Source: Lysinibacillus fusiformis
GTDB lineage: Bacteria; Bacillota; Bacilli; Bacillales_A; Planococcaceae
DNA length: 64,000 nucleotides
Assembly (NCBI RefSeq): GCF_002845985.1
Contig: NZ_PDFK01000007.1
Span: 106,037 to 170,036 of the forward strand
Direction of reading: 5' to 3'
Part shown: in pieces, positions 49,090-58,919 of the stretch
Layout of the letters: each line of letters opens with the position of its first letter
Numbering within the stretch: position 1 is the first letter of the stretch
The notes under the pieces: generated by a model
The model's database searches: none
What the model was told of the DNA's origin: nothing
The model's input: only the letters and a program-made list of their open reading frames with translations
Translations under genes and position numbers: made by a program

Positions 49090-49896
49090 TTGGTGGTGAA
49101 AATTTTGCATCCCATACAACGAAATGAAATACCTAAAGACATAGTTGAGTATGTTGGAGGAGTTATCCATATTTATTTTCCAAGACAAGGACATACATCG
49201 GATGTAGGAATTCTTAATTCTAAAAGAGGAATATTCGTTTTAAAAAGAACAAAAGGAACACAATTTTGTTCCTGGTTAACGAAAGAAGCAACTGTCCTTA
49301 AACATTTATCAAAATCTACATTACCAGTTCCAACGTTGCATTATTTTATTGAACAACCATTAGAAAATCAGTCATGGGCTTTAATGGCATATTTAGAAGG
49401 CGACACCGTTAGAAGTGCACTAGAAAATGAGATTAAAGAGGAAAACAGACATGAAATAATATTTAATTTTGGAAAGATCCTTTCTGCCATTCATTCAACC
49501 CGATGTCCACAAGAGTTAGTAAAAAACACACCATGGATAGACGATATGTTGGGACAAGCTGAGTGTAATTTGAAAAATTTTAAAGTAGATGGCACTCCAA
49601 AATTATTAGATAAATTGAAAAGGAAAAAACCAAAAATCATTCAGCAAACATTTATACACGGTGATTTCACAATTGACAATGTTCTTGTACAGAATAGAAA
49701 AATTTCAGGAGTTATCGATTGGAGTGCTGGAGCATTAGGTGATCCACGATATGATGTTGCTCTGGCGGTACGCCCTAAACCACATGTATTTGAAACAGAA
49801 CAAGACGAACAGATATTCTATGAAGGGTACGGCGTTAAGTTAATAGACCAAAATGAATACAATTACTTTAAAAGTGGATTATATGAATTTTTTTAA
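49090..49896 (+). CDS. Aminoglycoside phosphotransferase (APH)-fold protein
   Basis: 268 residues. Kinase-like fold: ATP-side lysine in GIFVLKRTKG, the catalytic loop HGDFTIDNVL (Brenner-type HGDxxxxN), and the metal-binding GVIDWSAGALGDPRYDVA. Substrate could be an aminoglycoside, macrolide, homoserine or a sugar; I cannot tell. Start uncertain: TTG 49090, GTG 49093 or GTG 49096 are all close to the GGTGGTG stretch. A terminator follows at 49911. Confidence 0.8.
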   Translation: MVVKILHPIQRNEIPKDIVEYVGGVIHIYFPRQGHTSDVGILNSKRGIFVLKRTKGTQFCSWLTKEATVLKHLSKSTLPVPTLHYFIEQPLENQSWALMAYLEGDTVRSALENEIKEENRHEIIFNFGKILSAIHSTRCPQELVKNTPWIDDMLGQAECNLKNFKVDGTPKLLDKLKRKKPKIIQQTFIHGDFTIDNVLVQNRKISGVIDWSAGALGDPRYDVALAVRPKPHVFETEQDEQIFYEGYGVKLIDQNEYNYFKSGLYEFF

Positions 49897-49910
49897 ATTA
49901 AAAATATTTT

Positions 49911-49956
49911 AAACCGTTCTATAGGATAAAAACTTCCTTTATAGATCGGTTTTTTA
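49911..49956 (+). terminator. Terminator after the APH-like gene
   Basis: AAACCG-T-TCTATA pairs with TATAGA-T-CGGTTT, followed by T residues. Confidence 0.8.
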
Positions 49957-50045
49957 TTTTCCCGTTCATTTTTAATGATTAGTTCATGCTCTGTTCATGT
50001 AAACATTTTAAGCTATGAGTAATCAAAGAAATGGAGGGGTTAGTA

Positions 50046-51077
50046 ATGAATCTTGCGTGGAAAGAGATAAAGAAGAATAAAGTACGGTTTTTAATCTTAG
50101 GCTCCATTATCTTCCTAGTTAGTTTTTTAACGTTTATTATTTCGGGTTTGGCAAATGGTCTATCGCAGGATAATGCAGCTTTAATTAAAGATTTACCGAA
50201 AGGACAAATTTACATGGCTGAAGATGCAGAGGGGGCGTTTAATCTTTCGAGAATTGAAAGCGACCTTCAACAGGAAGTCATGGGGAAAGAGAAAGAAGCA
50301 GTAGCTTTTTCGATTCAAATGGGCTTTTTAAATGATCAAGACGATAAACAGCAGAGTGTTGCCTTTGTTACATCTACCGAGTCCAGATTGTTTCAAAATG
50401 TGCATCAAGGGGAGGTACTGTTAGATAGCTCGTTACAGGATAAAGGAATCAAAGTCGGAGATACATTAAAGAATAATCAATACAATGGTGAGTTCATCGT
50501 TAAAGGCTTTGTGGAGCAAAAGAAATATAGCCACGCACCTGTCGCTTACATTAGTGAAGAGGCCTATCACGAGATGTATCGTGTAAAGGACAAACAGTTA
50601 ATTTATGTACCAAATAGCGAGCCAAAAGAGTTTAAAGGGCTACAAGCATACAACAATAAAGAATTTCTCAATACAATTCCCAGCTATAGTGCGGAACAGC
50701 TATCTTTAAATATGATTATATGGTTCTTAGTTGTCATTAGTGGCATGTTATTCGCCATTTTCTTCTATATGATGAATGTGCAAAAAATTGGTTTGTATGG
50801 CATCTTAAAAGCAATTGGTTTAAAAACAAGTAAGTTGTTTAAAATGATCTGGACACAGATGGCTATTATTACAATGATCTCACTTGTCATATCCATTAGC
50901 CTTAGCCAGTTATTTAATGTTGTTGCACCTAAGGGAATGCCCTTCACCTTAGCAATTGGCACTACAACACAGTTATCTATTGTGTTTCTTATCATTGGCT
51001 TTATCGGAGCTACATTGTCGGGTCTACAAATTAAAAAAATTGAACCGTTACAAGCCATACAACAAGGGGAGGCATAA
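50046..51077 (+). CDS. ABC transporter permease, FtsX/MacB type
   Basis: 343 residues with one N-terminal membrane segment, a large extracellular domain (about 40-225) and three C-terminal segments, the FtsX-like layout: NLAWKEIKKNKVRF at the start and the end motif IKKIEPLQAIQQGEA. Pairs with the ATPase 2 bases downstream. Such systems extrude peptides or lipoproteins or give bacitracin-type tolerance; substrate unknown. ATG 50046 is 5 bases after GGAGGGG; the in-frame ATG 50031 lies before that site. Confidence 0.88.
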   Translation: MNLAWKEIKKNKVRFLILGSIIFLVSFLTFIISGLANGLSQDNAALIKDLPKGQIYMAEDAEGAFNLSRIESDLQQEVMGKEKEAVAFSIQMGFLNDQDDKQQSVAFVTSTESRLFQNVHQGEVLLDSSLQDKGIKVGDTLKNNQYNGEFIVKGFVEQKKYSHAPVAYISEEAYHEMYRVKDKQLIYVPNSEPKEFKGLQAYNNKEFLNTIPSYSAEQLSLNMIIWFLVVISGMLFAIFFYMMNVQKIGLYGILKAIGLKTSKLFKMIWTQMAIITMISLVISISLSQLFNVVAPKGMPFTLAIGTTTQLSIVFLIIGFIGATLSGLQIKKIEPLQAIQQGEA

Positions 51078-51079
51078 TC

Positions 51080-51769
51080 ATGACATTGTTTACAATTGAT
51101 GAAGTGCGAAAAACGTTTAAAAATGGTGAAGTGGAGGAGGAAATTTTAAAAGGTATCAATCTTTCGTTAAAAGAGGGGGAGATTACTGCATTGGTAGGTG
51201 CGTCTGGTTCAGGGAAAAGTACACTGTTAACGATAGCTGCGGGACTACAGCCAGCAACAGATGGGCAAGTGTTTTTCGAAGAACAAAATCTTACAACGAT
51301 GAGCACTGAGCAGGTACGGAAATTACGTGCAAGTAAATTTGGCTTTGTCTTTCAGTTTGCGCATCTCGTACCATTTCTGACAGTGGAGGAGCAGCTGCTG
51401 TTAATGCTAGATGTTGCTGAGTCTCGGTTAAAGAAGTACGAACAGCAGCATGAAGTGAATCATCTACTACAATTAATTGGAATGGCTCATCGTAAAACGG
51501 CTTATCCTTCCTCCTTATCAGGTGGAGAAAAGCAGCGTGTAGCAATCGCACGTGCCATCATTCATCAACCAAAAGTATTGTTTGCTGATGAACCAACAGC
51601 TAGTTTAGACTCCCCGCGTTCTAAAGAAATTATGCTGTTGCTAAGAGAATTAACGAAAACATTAAAGATTACAACATTAATGGTGACACATGATGAAGAA
51701 ATGCTCGCCTATGCTGATCGTATTATTAAAATGAGCGATGGGCTTGTGTTACCAAATGCTATGTACTAA
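51080..51769 (+). CDS. ABC transporter ATPase, MacB/LolD type
   Basis: 229 residues, complete ATPase: Walker A GASGSGKST, Q-loop FGFVFQFAHLVPFLTV, signature [14 protein letters not shown], Walker B VLFADEPTASLD, H-loop MVTHDEEML. It begins 2 bases after the permease with a GGGGAGG site inside it, so the two are co-translated. A terminator ends the pair. Confidence 0.93.
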   Translation: MTLFTIDEVRKTFKNGEVEEEILKGINLSLKEGEITALVGASGSGKSTLLTIAAGLQPATDGQVFFEEQNLTTMSTEQVRKLRASKFGFVFQFAHLVPFLTVEEQLLLMLDVAESRLKKYEQQHEVNHLLQLIGMAHRKTAYPSSLSGGEKQRVAIARAIIHQPKVLFADEPTASLDSPRSKEIMLLLRELTKTLKITTLMVTHDEEMLAYADRIIKMSDGLVLPNAMY

Positions 51770-51774
51770 TTGGA

Positions 51775-51812
51775 AATACCACAATCATATCTTTTATGGT
51801 TGTGGTATTTTC
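51775..51812 (+). terminator. Terminator of the MacB/LolD-type ABC pair
   Basis: Stem AATACCACAATCATA / TATGGTTGTGGTATT, 5-base loop, then TTTC. Confidence 0.85.
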
Positions 51813-51868
51813 ATATGAAGAGTAAAAATTGACTTAGATGGGTAAAGAATTGAAGGAGGAGGGATAAT

Positions 51869-52954
51869 GTGAAGAACCTATTGAAAATTATATGTTCAAT
51901 CCTGATAACTGTTTGTCTATTACCTAAGGAAGTACGGGCAGCAAGCTTTAAAGATTTAACTGATGAGACATTATCAACAGAAATTGATTATTTAGTAGAG
52001 CAGGATATTGTGAGGGGGTATTCAAATACTCTGTTCAAGCCGAACGAAAAAGTTACGAAAGCACAGGTTGCTGTGATGTTAACTCGTGCTCTAGGATTAA
52101 ATACAATCAATATAAAAAATCCTAATTTTCAGGATGTAACGACTGCGCATAAGTATTATAAAGAAATTGCTGCGGTACAAAATGCGGGCATTTTTAATGC
52201 AGTCGATAAATTCCATCCAGATGCAATGATTACAAGAGGACAAATGGCTATTGTACTGCACAGAGCCTTTCAATTAAAGGGCTCAGATCCTTATTATTTT
52301 TCGGATGTAACGGAGCAGACACCAGGCTATAAAGAGATTTTAACATTGGCTCATAATCATTTAATAAGAGGTTATGAGGATGGAGCATTTAAACCAAATG
52401 AGCCTGTTACACGTGCTCACTTTTCAGCATTTTTGGCACGAGCGATGACTCTGACTAAGCCTGATTTGCTAAAAGATCCTGCTTTTGTTTATACGTATGC
52501 TCATTATTCTTTAAGTGATAATCAACGCTATACGTTAAACTATCAATATGACCATCATGACGGTAAAAATGATGTATGGACAGTCCAAAATGTAAGTACA
52601 GCACAAACATTTCCTAATGAACTGTTATATGGACATGACCGTATATATGGTCAAGCTATTGCTAGTGATGCTACCACACATTATGATTTGTATTTGGAAC
52701 TACCACTTAGAATAGGTGTCATTTTACATGAGGATGACGAGGGAGTGACGTCTGGTGTACGAGTGACAGTTAAAACGACTAACGGTACTGTGCGAGCTGG
52801 TGAGGTTCAATATACAGGTGTCGTGATACTTGAAGAAAGATCCATCTATAGTGATGTGGTGAAAACTTATTATTTTGTAGATGGAATTGGTTTAGTGAAA
52901 GAGCTACACAATGACATTGTTGTGTTAGAGTTATTAAATCGTACAATGAAATAA
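51869..52954 (+). CDS. S-layer homology (SLH) domain surface protein
   Basis: 361 residues. Signal peptide (KNLLKIICSILITVCLL, cut likely after VRA near residue 24). Three SLH repeats follow at about 26-80, 85-140 and 143-195: FKDLTDETLSTEIDYLVEQ, FQDVTTAHKYYKEIAAVQ, FSDVTEQTPGYKEILTLA, each with GY/GI and FKPN-type motifs. SLH domains hold proteins to pyruvylated wall polymer. The C-terminal 165 residues are an unknown beta-rich domain (IYSDVVKTYYFVDGIGLVKEL). GTG start at 51869 after GGAGGAGGG. Confidence 0.92.
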   Translation: MKNLLKIICSILITVCLLPKEVRAASFKDLTDETLSTEIDYLVEQDIVRGYSNTLFKPNEKVTKAQVAVMLTRALGLNTINIKNPNFQDVTTAHKYYKEIAAVQNAGIFNAVDKFHPDAMITRGQMAIVLHRAFQLKGSDPYYFSDVTEQTPGYKEILTLAHNHLIRGYEDGAFKPNEPVTRAHFSAFLARAMTLTKPDLLKDPAFVYTYAHYSLSDNQRYTLNYQYDHHDGKNDVWTVQNVSTAQTFPNELLYGHDRIYGQAIASDATTHYDLYLELPLRIGVILHEDDEGVTSGVRVTVKTTNGTVRAGEVQYTGVVILEERSIYSDVVKTYYFVDGIGLVKELHNDIVVLELLNRTMK

Positions 52955-52957
52955 ATT

Positions 52958-52995
52958 GAAAGCAAGCCTCTTTTTGAAGTGGGCTTGCTTTGTTG
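52958..52995. terminator. Bidirectional terminator between the SLH and NAT genes
   Basis: AAAGCAAGCC / GGCTTGCTTT with a 13-base loop between two convergent genes. Confidence 0.8.
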
Positions 52996-53742
52996 TTAGT
53001 TTTGTAATGTAATATGAAAAAAACGCTGAAGAGCTTGCAGCCATTCTTTGTCATTGTGTGTAGTATAAATTGTTAAGGATGAACCTTCATAGATTCTAAA
53101 TTCGTTGTTCATCATGGTATGACGTCCACGAGTAGTGCGAATCATAGCAATTTTATTTTTTTGCTGCGAGAGTCGAGGTGCAAATTTTGCCTCATTTGCA
53201 TCATCATGAAAACTATAAAGCAAACGCCAATTTTGTTTTGTTTGTTCAAACAGCATCCAACCATTTGCTTCATCTCGTTCTATTTTATATAACTCTTGGC
53301 CTTCACGATGTTGATGTCCTGCAATCAATGGTACTGGCTTACAGGGTGCTAAAGCACCTACTCCTACATCTGAGATATAGGTCTGTCCACCCTCATTTAT
53401 TAATAAAAGCTGGTGCATAGGAATCTCCTCTGTAGGTGTATCTTCTGCCACGTTACGCCAAAACTGCGCATATCGATTCGTAACAGAGAATCCAAGTTCC
53501 CGCAAGAGCCAGCTAAATAAGATATTGAGTTCAAAGCAATTGCCACCACGTCGTTCAACCATTATTTTTTGATATAAATCAGGGATAGCGAAGGAGATAC
53601 CACGGTTCAAGGCAACATCTAAATTTTCATAGGGAATGGTCAATAGATGTTTCGTTTGTAGTTGTCCAAGTAGTTGTATAGTTGGCTCTAAAGATCCTTG
53701 AAATTGAATATGCTGTAAATAGTGATGAATCTGAGAATTCAT
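52996..53742 (-). CDS. Arylamine N-acetyltransferase
   Basis: 248 residues. NAT family enzyme that moves acetyl from acetyl-CoA to arylamines or hydrazines. The catalytic Cys lies in RGGNCFELNILF near residue 69 (the family RGGxCxExN motif), the His in MHQLLLIN near 108, and the Asp in YISDVGVG near 122. The N-terminus LLTIPYENLDVALNRG is also characteristic. ATG start 53742, read leftward. Confidence 0.93.
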   Translation of the reverse strand: MNSQIHHYLQHIQFQGSLEPTIQLLGQLQTKHLLTIPYENLDVALNRGISFAIPDLYQKIMVERRGGNCFELNILFSWLLRELGFSVTNRYAQFWRNVAEDTPTEEIPMHQLLLINEGGQTYISDVGVGALAPCKPVPLIAGHQHREGQELYKIERDEANGWMLFEQTKQNWRLLYSFHDDANEAKFAPRLSQQKNKIAMIRTTRGRHTMMNNEFRIYEGSSLTIYTTHNDKEWLQALQRFFHITLQN

Positions 53743-53928
53743 AAAATCGCCTCACTTCCTTATTAATAACATAACCGAAATAGTCTAAGATTACACGCAT
53801 AAACTGAAGGAGGAAATGATAGAAAAATAGCTAAATAACTAGTAAGATTAATATATTAGCTACTATAAAGTGAAATATTTTACATATTAGTTAATAATAT
53901 TGAGGGTAAGGTAGGTATCGTAATTACT

Positions 53929-54642
53929 ATGAAGTGGATAGAGGTAAATACATATGAGGAAATGAGCGAAGTTGCAGCTCATATTTTCTCCAAGCAAATA
54001 CAAGAGAAACCTAATAGTATTTTAGGGTTAGCAACGGGTGGATCACCTGTTGGTATGTATAAGAAATTAGTGGCGAGACATCAGGCAGGTCATCTATCTT
54101 TTAAGGATGTTCAAACTTTTAACTTGGATGAGTATGTAGGTCTTGAGCAAACAAGCCCAGCAAGCTATTGGACTTTCATGCATAAGAATTTATTTAATTT
54201 TGTAGATATACAAGAAGAAAATATACATTTGCCAAATGGCAAGGCAACTGACTTAGCTACCGAATGTCTTGCATATGATAGACGTATTGAGGAAGCAGGA
54301 GGCATTGATTTACAGCTGCTTGGAATCGGTGTGAATGGTCACATAGGCTTTAACGAACCCGGCACTTCGTTTGATTCTATGACTAATATAGTTGAGTTAA
54401 CAGAGTCCACAAGAACAGAAAACGCTATTTACTTTGATGACCCTTCTGAAGTGCCCACACATGCGATTACGATGGGCATTCAATCCATTATGAAGGCAAA
54501 GGAAATCGTCCTTATTGCCTTTGGAGAGAAGAAGTTGGATGCAATGGAAAAATTGAAGAGTGGTTATGTGACGGAAGATTTCCCAGCAAGTCAATTATTA
54601 AACCATCCTAATGTTACGATTATTTATGGTGGAACAAACTAA
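53929..54642 (+). CDS. nagB: Glucosamine-6-phosphate deaminase
   Basis: 237 residues; turns glucosamine-6-phosphate into fructose-6-phosphate and ammonia. Visible motifs are GLATGGSPVGMYKKLV (phosphate binding), FNLDEYVGL with the catalytic Asp, and GIGVNGHIGFNEPG with the catalytic His region. It is the short Bacillus form without the allosteric extension of the enterobacterial enzyme. No nagA neighbour; the gene stands alone. Weak ribosome site before ATG 53929. Confidence 0.95.
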   Translation: MKWIEVNTYEEMSEVAAHIFSKQIQEKPNSILGLATGGSPVGMYKKLVARHQAGHLSFKDVQTFNLDEYVGLEQTSPASYWTFMHKNLFNFVDIQEENIHLPNGKATDLATECLAYDRRIEEAGGIDLQLLGIGVNGHIGFNEPGTSFDSMTNIVELTESTRTENAIYFDDPSEVPTHAITMGIQSIMKAKEIVLIAFGEKKLDAMEKLKSGYVTEDFPASQLLNHPNVTIIYGGTN

Positions 54643-54646
54643 CAAG

Positions 54647-54690
54647 AATAAGCAAGGACTTCTTATAGTGGAAGTCTTTGCTTATTTGTT
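54647..54690 (+). terminator. Terminator after nagB
   Basis: Long stem AATAAGCAAGGACTTC / GAAGTCTTTGCTTATT, 8-base loop, then T residues. The rest of the 54643-54991 gap has no gene I can support. Confidence 0.88.
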
Positions 54691-54991
54691 TTTCCGGTAG
54701 GATAATTTTCATCGAAAAAAAATAAATATTCACCTTGTTCGCACCAAACAGTATGACACTGTTATTCCAGCAAAAAAGCAACGATAGAAGCAAAAATACC
54801 AGCAATCGTTGCTGCCTATTTCCAATGAATAAAGTTTGTGCTAGATAGTGTGTCTGGAAGGTAACTCTATGGCGAAATTATCATGAAGCGATAACTTCTA
54901 ATATTATGGTTTATTTTAGGCATGAAGCATCCAATAATCAATGCTCCCATAGTATGGCTATGCTAAAATAAGGAAAAGAGGAGTGATTGCG

Positions 54992-55897
54992 TTGAAAAGT
55001 ACAGTACCATATCTACAAAAAGGTGATTTAGTTGGTGTTATTGCCCTTTCAAGTCTTGTAGAGCCTGAAAAGCTAGGAGATGCATTAGCCTTTTTGGACG
55101 AATTAGGGCTTCGCTATATTGTAGGTGATACGATTCATGCTAAACATGATTATTTAGCTGGAGATGACGAGACCAGGTTAGGTGATCTGCATGAAATGGT
55201 GAAAAACCCTGAAGTGAAAGCGATCTTTTGTGCCAAGGGAGGCTATGGCTCTGCACGAATTGCTGAAAAAGTTGATTATACTTTATTAGAGGAAAACCCT
55301 AAAATTTTTTGGGGCTTTTCAGATCTGACATATTTACATTGTGCCATCAATGAATATGCCAACCTAGTGACATTTCATGGCCCTCTGCTTATGGCAGCTA
55401 GTAAGATGGATGACTTATCAAAGAAAATGTTTTTACAATTATTTTCCCCGATGGAAATTCAGTATACAGAGGCGATTTCTCCTTTAACAACAATTGCTGG
55501 GGGTGTTGCAAGAGGTGAAATTATCGGAGGCAATCTCTATCGTCTTGTCAGCACATTAGGAACCAAATTTGAAGTGCGTACTGAAGGTCGAATTTTATTG
55601 ATAGAAGAACTAGGTGAAACGATTCCAGGAATTGATTCGATGCTTCAGCAATTAAAACAGGCTAGGAAGTTAGAACAGTTAGCAGGTGTAATCATTGGCT
55701 CATTTACACAGACAGGAGCTGATGAAGCGGCATTGCATCTGTTGATGAAGGAGTATTTTGCTGAATTGGGCATTCCGGTTGTGGCTGGCTTTAAAATTGG
55801 GCATGAAACGACGAATATTGCCATTCCACTAGGAGTGGATGCTATTTTAGACGCCGAGGAAAAGGTATTGAAAATATTACCTGGCGTGCATAAATGA
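54992..55897 (+). CDS. LD-carboxypeptidase (peptidase S66, LdcA/MccF family)
   Basis: 301 residues. Serine peptidase acting on the L-D bond of peptidoglycan tetrapeptides, or on microcin C-like compounds in MccF. The nucleophile Ser is in FCAKGGYGSARI near residue 85-95, followed by FWGFSDLTYLH, the Glu region in ILLIEELGE, and the His in KIGHETTNIAIPLG near the end. TTG 54992 is 8 bases after AAGAGGAG; GTG 54983 overlaps that site. Confidence 0.9.
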   Translation: MKSTVPYLQKGDLVGVIALSSLVEPEKLGDALAFLDELGLRYIVGDTIHAKHDYLAGDDETRLGDLHEMVKNPEVKAIFCAKGGYGSARIAEKVDYTLLEENPKIFWGFSDLTYLHCAINEYANLVTFHGPLLMAASKMDDLSKKMFLQLFSPMEIQYTEAISPLTTIAGGVARGEIIGGNLYRLVSTLGTKFEVRTEGRILLIEELGETIPGIDSMLQQLKQARKLEQLAGVIIGSFTQTGADEAALHLLMKEYFAELGIPVVAGFKIGHETTNIAIPLGVDAILDAEEKVLKILPGVHK

Positions 55898-55903
55898 TGT
55901 AGG

Positions 55904-56297
55904 ATGGATATTGAAAAAACACTATATGAATCGGCAGTAGCATTAGCAGAAAAAAGATATCCCTCTGGCTGGGGAAGAACTGCAACTTTGTATACTGAAG
56001 ATGGGCGGATTTTAACAAGTATCGCACCAGAGGTCATGAATGCCAGCTACTGAATTATGTATGGGAACGGGAGCCATTCTAGAGGCCCATCAATTCAATA
56101 CAAAGGTTACACATTCAATTTGTGTTGCTCGAGAAAGTGAAAAATCAGAACTTACACCATGCGGGGTCTGTCAGGAAAGACTTTTCTATTGAGGAGAGAA
56201 TGTGAAAGCTGCGATTACGAATGCAAATGGTGAATTAGTATTTAAGTTATTAAAAGAAATTCAACCCTATCATTGGTATAAGGCTTATGAGCAATAA
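55904..56297 (+). pseudogene. Cytidine deaminase-like gene, broken
   Basis: Remains of a cytidine/blasticidin-S deaminase family gene. The first frame reads IEKTLYESAVALAEKRYPSGWG to EVMNASY then stops after a frameshift near 56040; the next frame has TELCMGTGAILEAHQFN and TPCGVCQERLFY with the zinc-binding Cys pair; a TGA where Trp is expected (56193) precedes NVKAAITNANGELVFKLLKE. One frameshift plus one nonsense change. Confidence 0.8.
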
Positions 56298-56307
56298 TGC
56301 AAAAAGA

Positions 56308-56450
56308 GGCTTATACATAATTAATTTAGCTATTATGAAAGCCAGATAATTTTAAGACAAAAAGCAAACCCGAGCTACTACAAAACACTAAAGGAGTGTT
56401 TCGTAAAATAGATCGGGTTTTTCATTGGTTTGTCCCAGCCTATTTTTAAC
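56308..56450. repeat. Degenerate copy of the GAGGCTGGGACA element with terminator
   Basis: Begins AAAAAGAGGCTTATACATA and ends TTTGTCCCAGCCTA, matching the ends of the element at 33387-33535 imperfectly. Inside, AAACCCGA (56368) pairs with TCGGGTTT (56412) around a smaller AAACACT / AGTGTTT hairpin, a terminator for either flanking gene. Confidence 0.55.
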
Positions 56451-56454
56451 TTAG

Positions 56455-58041
56455 TTAATATGGCTCGGCATCATGACCTTTATTGATAGCATCTTGAGGT
56501 GCTTGATCGCCATCGATATTGCCAAGTGGTTTAGAAGCGGAGGCGTTTTTTCGTGCCTTATGCAAACCTTCTTTGAGTAAACGACCATATTCTTCATCCG
56601 CTTCCTCTGCTAGCGCAATCATTGCATTTTGAATATCCTCGTGACAGACTGATAAATCGCGTATTAAGTTTTCAAGAAGTTCATTTCGCTCCCACTGCTC
56701 AAAGCTACGGTAAGTTTCGCCAGCTTGCTTAGTATTGCTTTGACGATCGATTGATTCACGAACAAGATTTCCCTCTACATAGGGTGTATGTTCTTTCCCA
56801 GCTTGTGTCGCTTCCTTTAAACCATTGAGCATAGATGGCTCATAATTTATATGTGGATTTTGACCGGGTGCTAAATCACGTTTATACATCATTTGCCCAC
56901 CATGTTGATTGGTAGCAACACGCTTTTTAGGCGCATTAATCGGTAGCTGTAGATAGTTAGCTCCTACACGATGACGCTGTGTATCAGAGTAAGAGAAAGT
57001 ACGACCTTGCAGCATTTTATCATCAGAAAAGTCTAAGCCATCAACCAGTACCCCTGTGCCGAATGCGGCCTGTTCCACCTCAGCAAAATAATCCTCAGGA
57101 TTTTTGTTTAAGACCATTTTGCCAACTGCATACCATGGGAATTGATCGTTTGGCCAAAGCTTTGTATCATCCAATGGATCAAAATCAAGCTCAGGATGTG
57201 GACCATCCTCCATTATTTGAACATGTAGCTCCCATTCAGGATATTCACCACGATCGATGGCATCATATAAATCTTGAGTGGCATGATTGAAATTTTTCTG
57301 TTGGATTTCTTCTGCTTCTTTTTGTGTTAAATTTTTAATGCCTTGTAGTGGTTCCCAGTGATATTTGACAAGAACCGCATTCCCTTCATCATTAACCCAT
57401 TTATACGTATTGACCCCAGAGCCTTGCATCATACGATAATTAGCTGGAATCCCCCAAGGTGAGTAGACAAAAGTGACCATATGGAAGGTTTCTGGAGAGC
57501 TAGCACAAAAGTCAAAGAAACGTTCGACGCTCTGAATATTAGTAATAGGATCTGGCTTAAAAGCATGGATCATGTCTGGGAATTTCATGGCATCACGAAT
57601 AAAGAAGATTTTTAAATTATTGCCCACTAAATCCCAGTTGCCATCCTCTGTATAAAATTTGACTGCAAAGCCTCGTGGATCACGTAAAGTTTCAGGGGAG
57701 TGACCGCCGTGTATCACAGTTGAAAAACGCACCAAGACAGGCGTTTTCTTCCCTTTATCCTGAAAGACTTTTGCACGTGTATACTTTGAAATTGGATCAT
57801 TACCCACAACACCATAAGTTTCAAAATAACCATGTGCACCAGCACCACGAGCATGGACCACTCGTTCAGGAACTCTCTCTCGGTCAAAGTGACTCATCTT
57901 TTCTAGAAAATCATAATTTTCAAGTGTTGCAGGACCACGCTTACTGATTGTTCGTAAATTTTGATTGTTGGTAATCGGATGGCCCTGTCGATTTGTTAAG
58001 GTTGTATCTTGCTCATGTGTTGAATCATTTTGCTGTGTCAT
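56455..58041 (-). CDS. Monofunctional heme catalase (small-subunit, KatA/KatX type)
   Basis: 528 residues; splits hydrogen peroxide to water and oxygen. Distal His63 is in [13 protein letters not shown], the distal Asn in [11 protein letters not shown], and the proximal Tyr in [21 protein letters not shown]-type region typical of clade 3 is present. The C-terminal tail [22 protein letters not shown] is longer than plain KatA and looks more like the spore/stress-type KatX. I see no Per box in the 100 bases upstream, so PerR control is not supported here. Confidence 0.95.
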   Translation of the reverse strand: MTQQNDSTHEQDTTLTNRQGHPITNNQNLRTISKRGPATLENYDFLEKMSHFDRERVPERVVHARGAGAHGYFETYGVVGNDPISKYTRAKVFQDKGKKTPVLVRFSTVIHGGHSPETLRDPRGFAVKFYTEDGNWDLVGNNLKIFFIRDAMKFPDMIHAFKPDPITNIQSVERFFDFCASSPETFHMVTFVYSPWGIPANYRMMQGSGVNTYKWVNDEGNAVLVKYHWEPLQGIKNLTQKEAEEIQQKNFNHATQDLYDAIDRGEYPEWELHVQIMEDGPHPELDFDPLDDTKLWPNDQFPWYAVGKMVLNKNPEDYFAEVEQAAFGTGVLVDGLDFSDDKMLQGRTFSYSDTQRHRVGANYLQLPINAPKKRVATNQHGGQMMYKRDLAPGQNPHINYEPSMLNGLKEATQAGKEHTPYVEGNLVRESIDRQSNTKQAGETYRSFEQWERNELLENLIRDLSVCHEDIQNAMIALAEEADEEYGRLLKEGLHKARKNASASKPLGNIDGDQAPQDAINKGHDAEPY

Positions 58042-58394
58042 AGTATGACCCCTTTCCTATAGATACTTCCATTTTGTCCTTGAATGGGGCAAACTAGACA
58101 TTCGAATTCATCGACATTTAAACTTGGTATCAATATGCCATGATTTACCGTTTATGTCCTTAAAAAAATGCTGAATCTACATAAAAAGGCTCTCCATACA
58201 TAAATGTAGGAGAGCCATGGATGGCGTTTTCAAACGGAATCAAGTTGGTTGAGTATGGCTTTTGCCTATAGTTGGTCATTAGTCATCGGTCATACAGTAA
58301 CAGGTAACTTGTTATTGGTTTGAGGCAAGTTAGCTCAAAAGCTGAATTTGAAAACAGCACATCCAACTCGGTTTGGAGTCTCACCGCCCCGAGA
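58042..58394. other. Intergenic stretch with a minus-strand terminator
   Basis: No gene. At 58183-58216 the stem GGCTCTCC / GGAGAGCC, read on the minus strand, ends in TTTTT and closes the DIP1984 and B3/B4 operon. Confidence 0.75.
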
Positions 58395-58904
58395 TTAGAA
58401 ATAACGAGAATCGTCAAAGTTAATTTGTATACTATAATTTTTTGAATTAATAAGATTGGATAGTTTATGCGCATCTTTTTCGAGTTGAATTGCTCGTTCT
58501 CGATATGCATCAGGCTCATACAAAGTGATTTCGTATAACATTGCATTTTCACCATAGCCGAATCGGACACTTTCTTTTTCACGCATACTAAATTCTTTAC
58601 ACAATTCAGCCTCGGCACGGAGCTGTGTCGCCAATTCGATGGCTTCTACTAGTGCTAACTTTTCACCTTTAAAATCGACTGTGTTTTGAATGTTCGCTTC
58701 ATATACTAAACGGTCTAGCGTACGTGCATCGAGACGAATTTGTGCTAGGTCAGCCTCAATAAGGGGGAGAGCGCGATTACTTGTTTTAGGAGCTTGTCCT
58801 TTTTCTACTGTCACAACAGCACTACGATGTAGTTCACTAACAAGCTCTTGAGTTTTCTTCCCTAAAATACTTTTTAGTTTAACTGCTTCTGCAAGATTAA
58901 TCAT
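58395..58904 (-). CDS. DIP1984-family protein (septicolysin-like)
   Basis: 169 residues, helical. N-terminal INLAEAVKLKSILGKK is the hallmark of the DIP1984 family, whose function is unknown; members have been called septicolysin. The rest has a coiled-coil character (RTLDRLVYEANIQNTVDFKG, EKDAHKLSNLINSKNYS). The gene lies 15 bases downstream of a B3/B4 tRNA-binding domain gene on the same strand, so the two are one operon. Confidence 0.85.
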   Translation of the reverse strand: MINLAEAVKLKSILGKKTQELVSELHRSAVVTVEKGQAPKTSNRALPLIEADLAQIRLDARTLDRLVYEANIQNTVDFKGEKLALVEAIELATQLRAEAELCKEFSMREKESVRFGYGENAMLYEITLYEPDAYRERAIQLEKDAHKLSNLINSKNYSIQINFDDSRYF

Positions 58905-58919
58905 GAAAACACGTCCTTT

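Noticed and set aside
53178..53420. Plus-strand ORF inside the arylamine N-acetyltransferase gene
   Set aside because: No ribosome site and composition of an antisense shadow; the minus-strand gene has all catalytic motifs.
54720..54835. Minus-strand hydrophobic peptide (IAGIFASIVAFLLE)
   Set aside because: Interrupted by stops, no start codon with a ribosome site; at most debris of a membrane gene.
56979..57947. Plus-strand frames opposite the catalase gene
   Set aside because: Shadows of a conserved minus-strand gene with no start signals.
58042..58140. Per box upstream of the catalase
   Set aside because: No sequence near TTATAATnATTATAA in the region before the catalase start.
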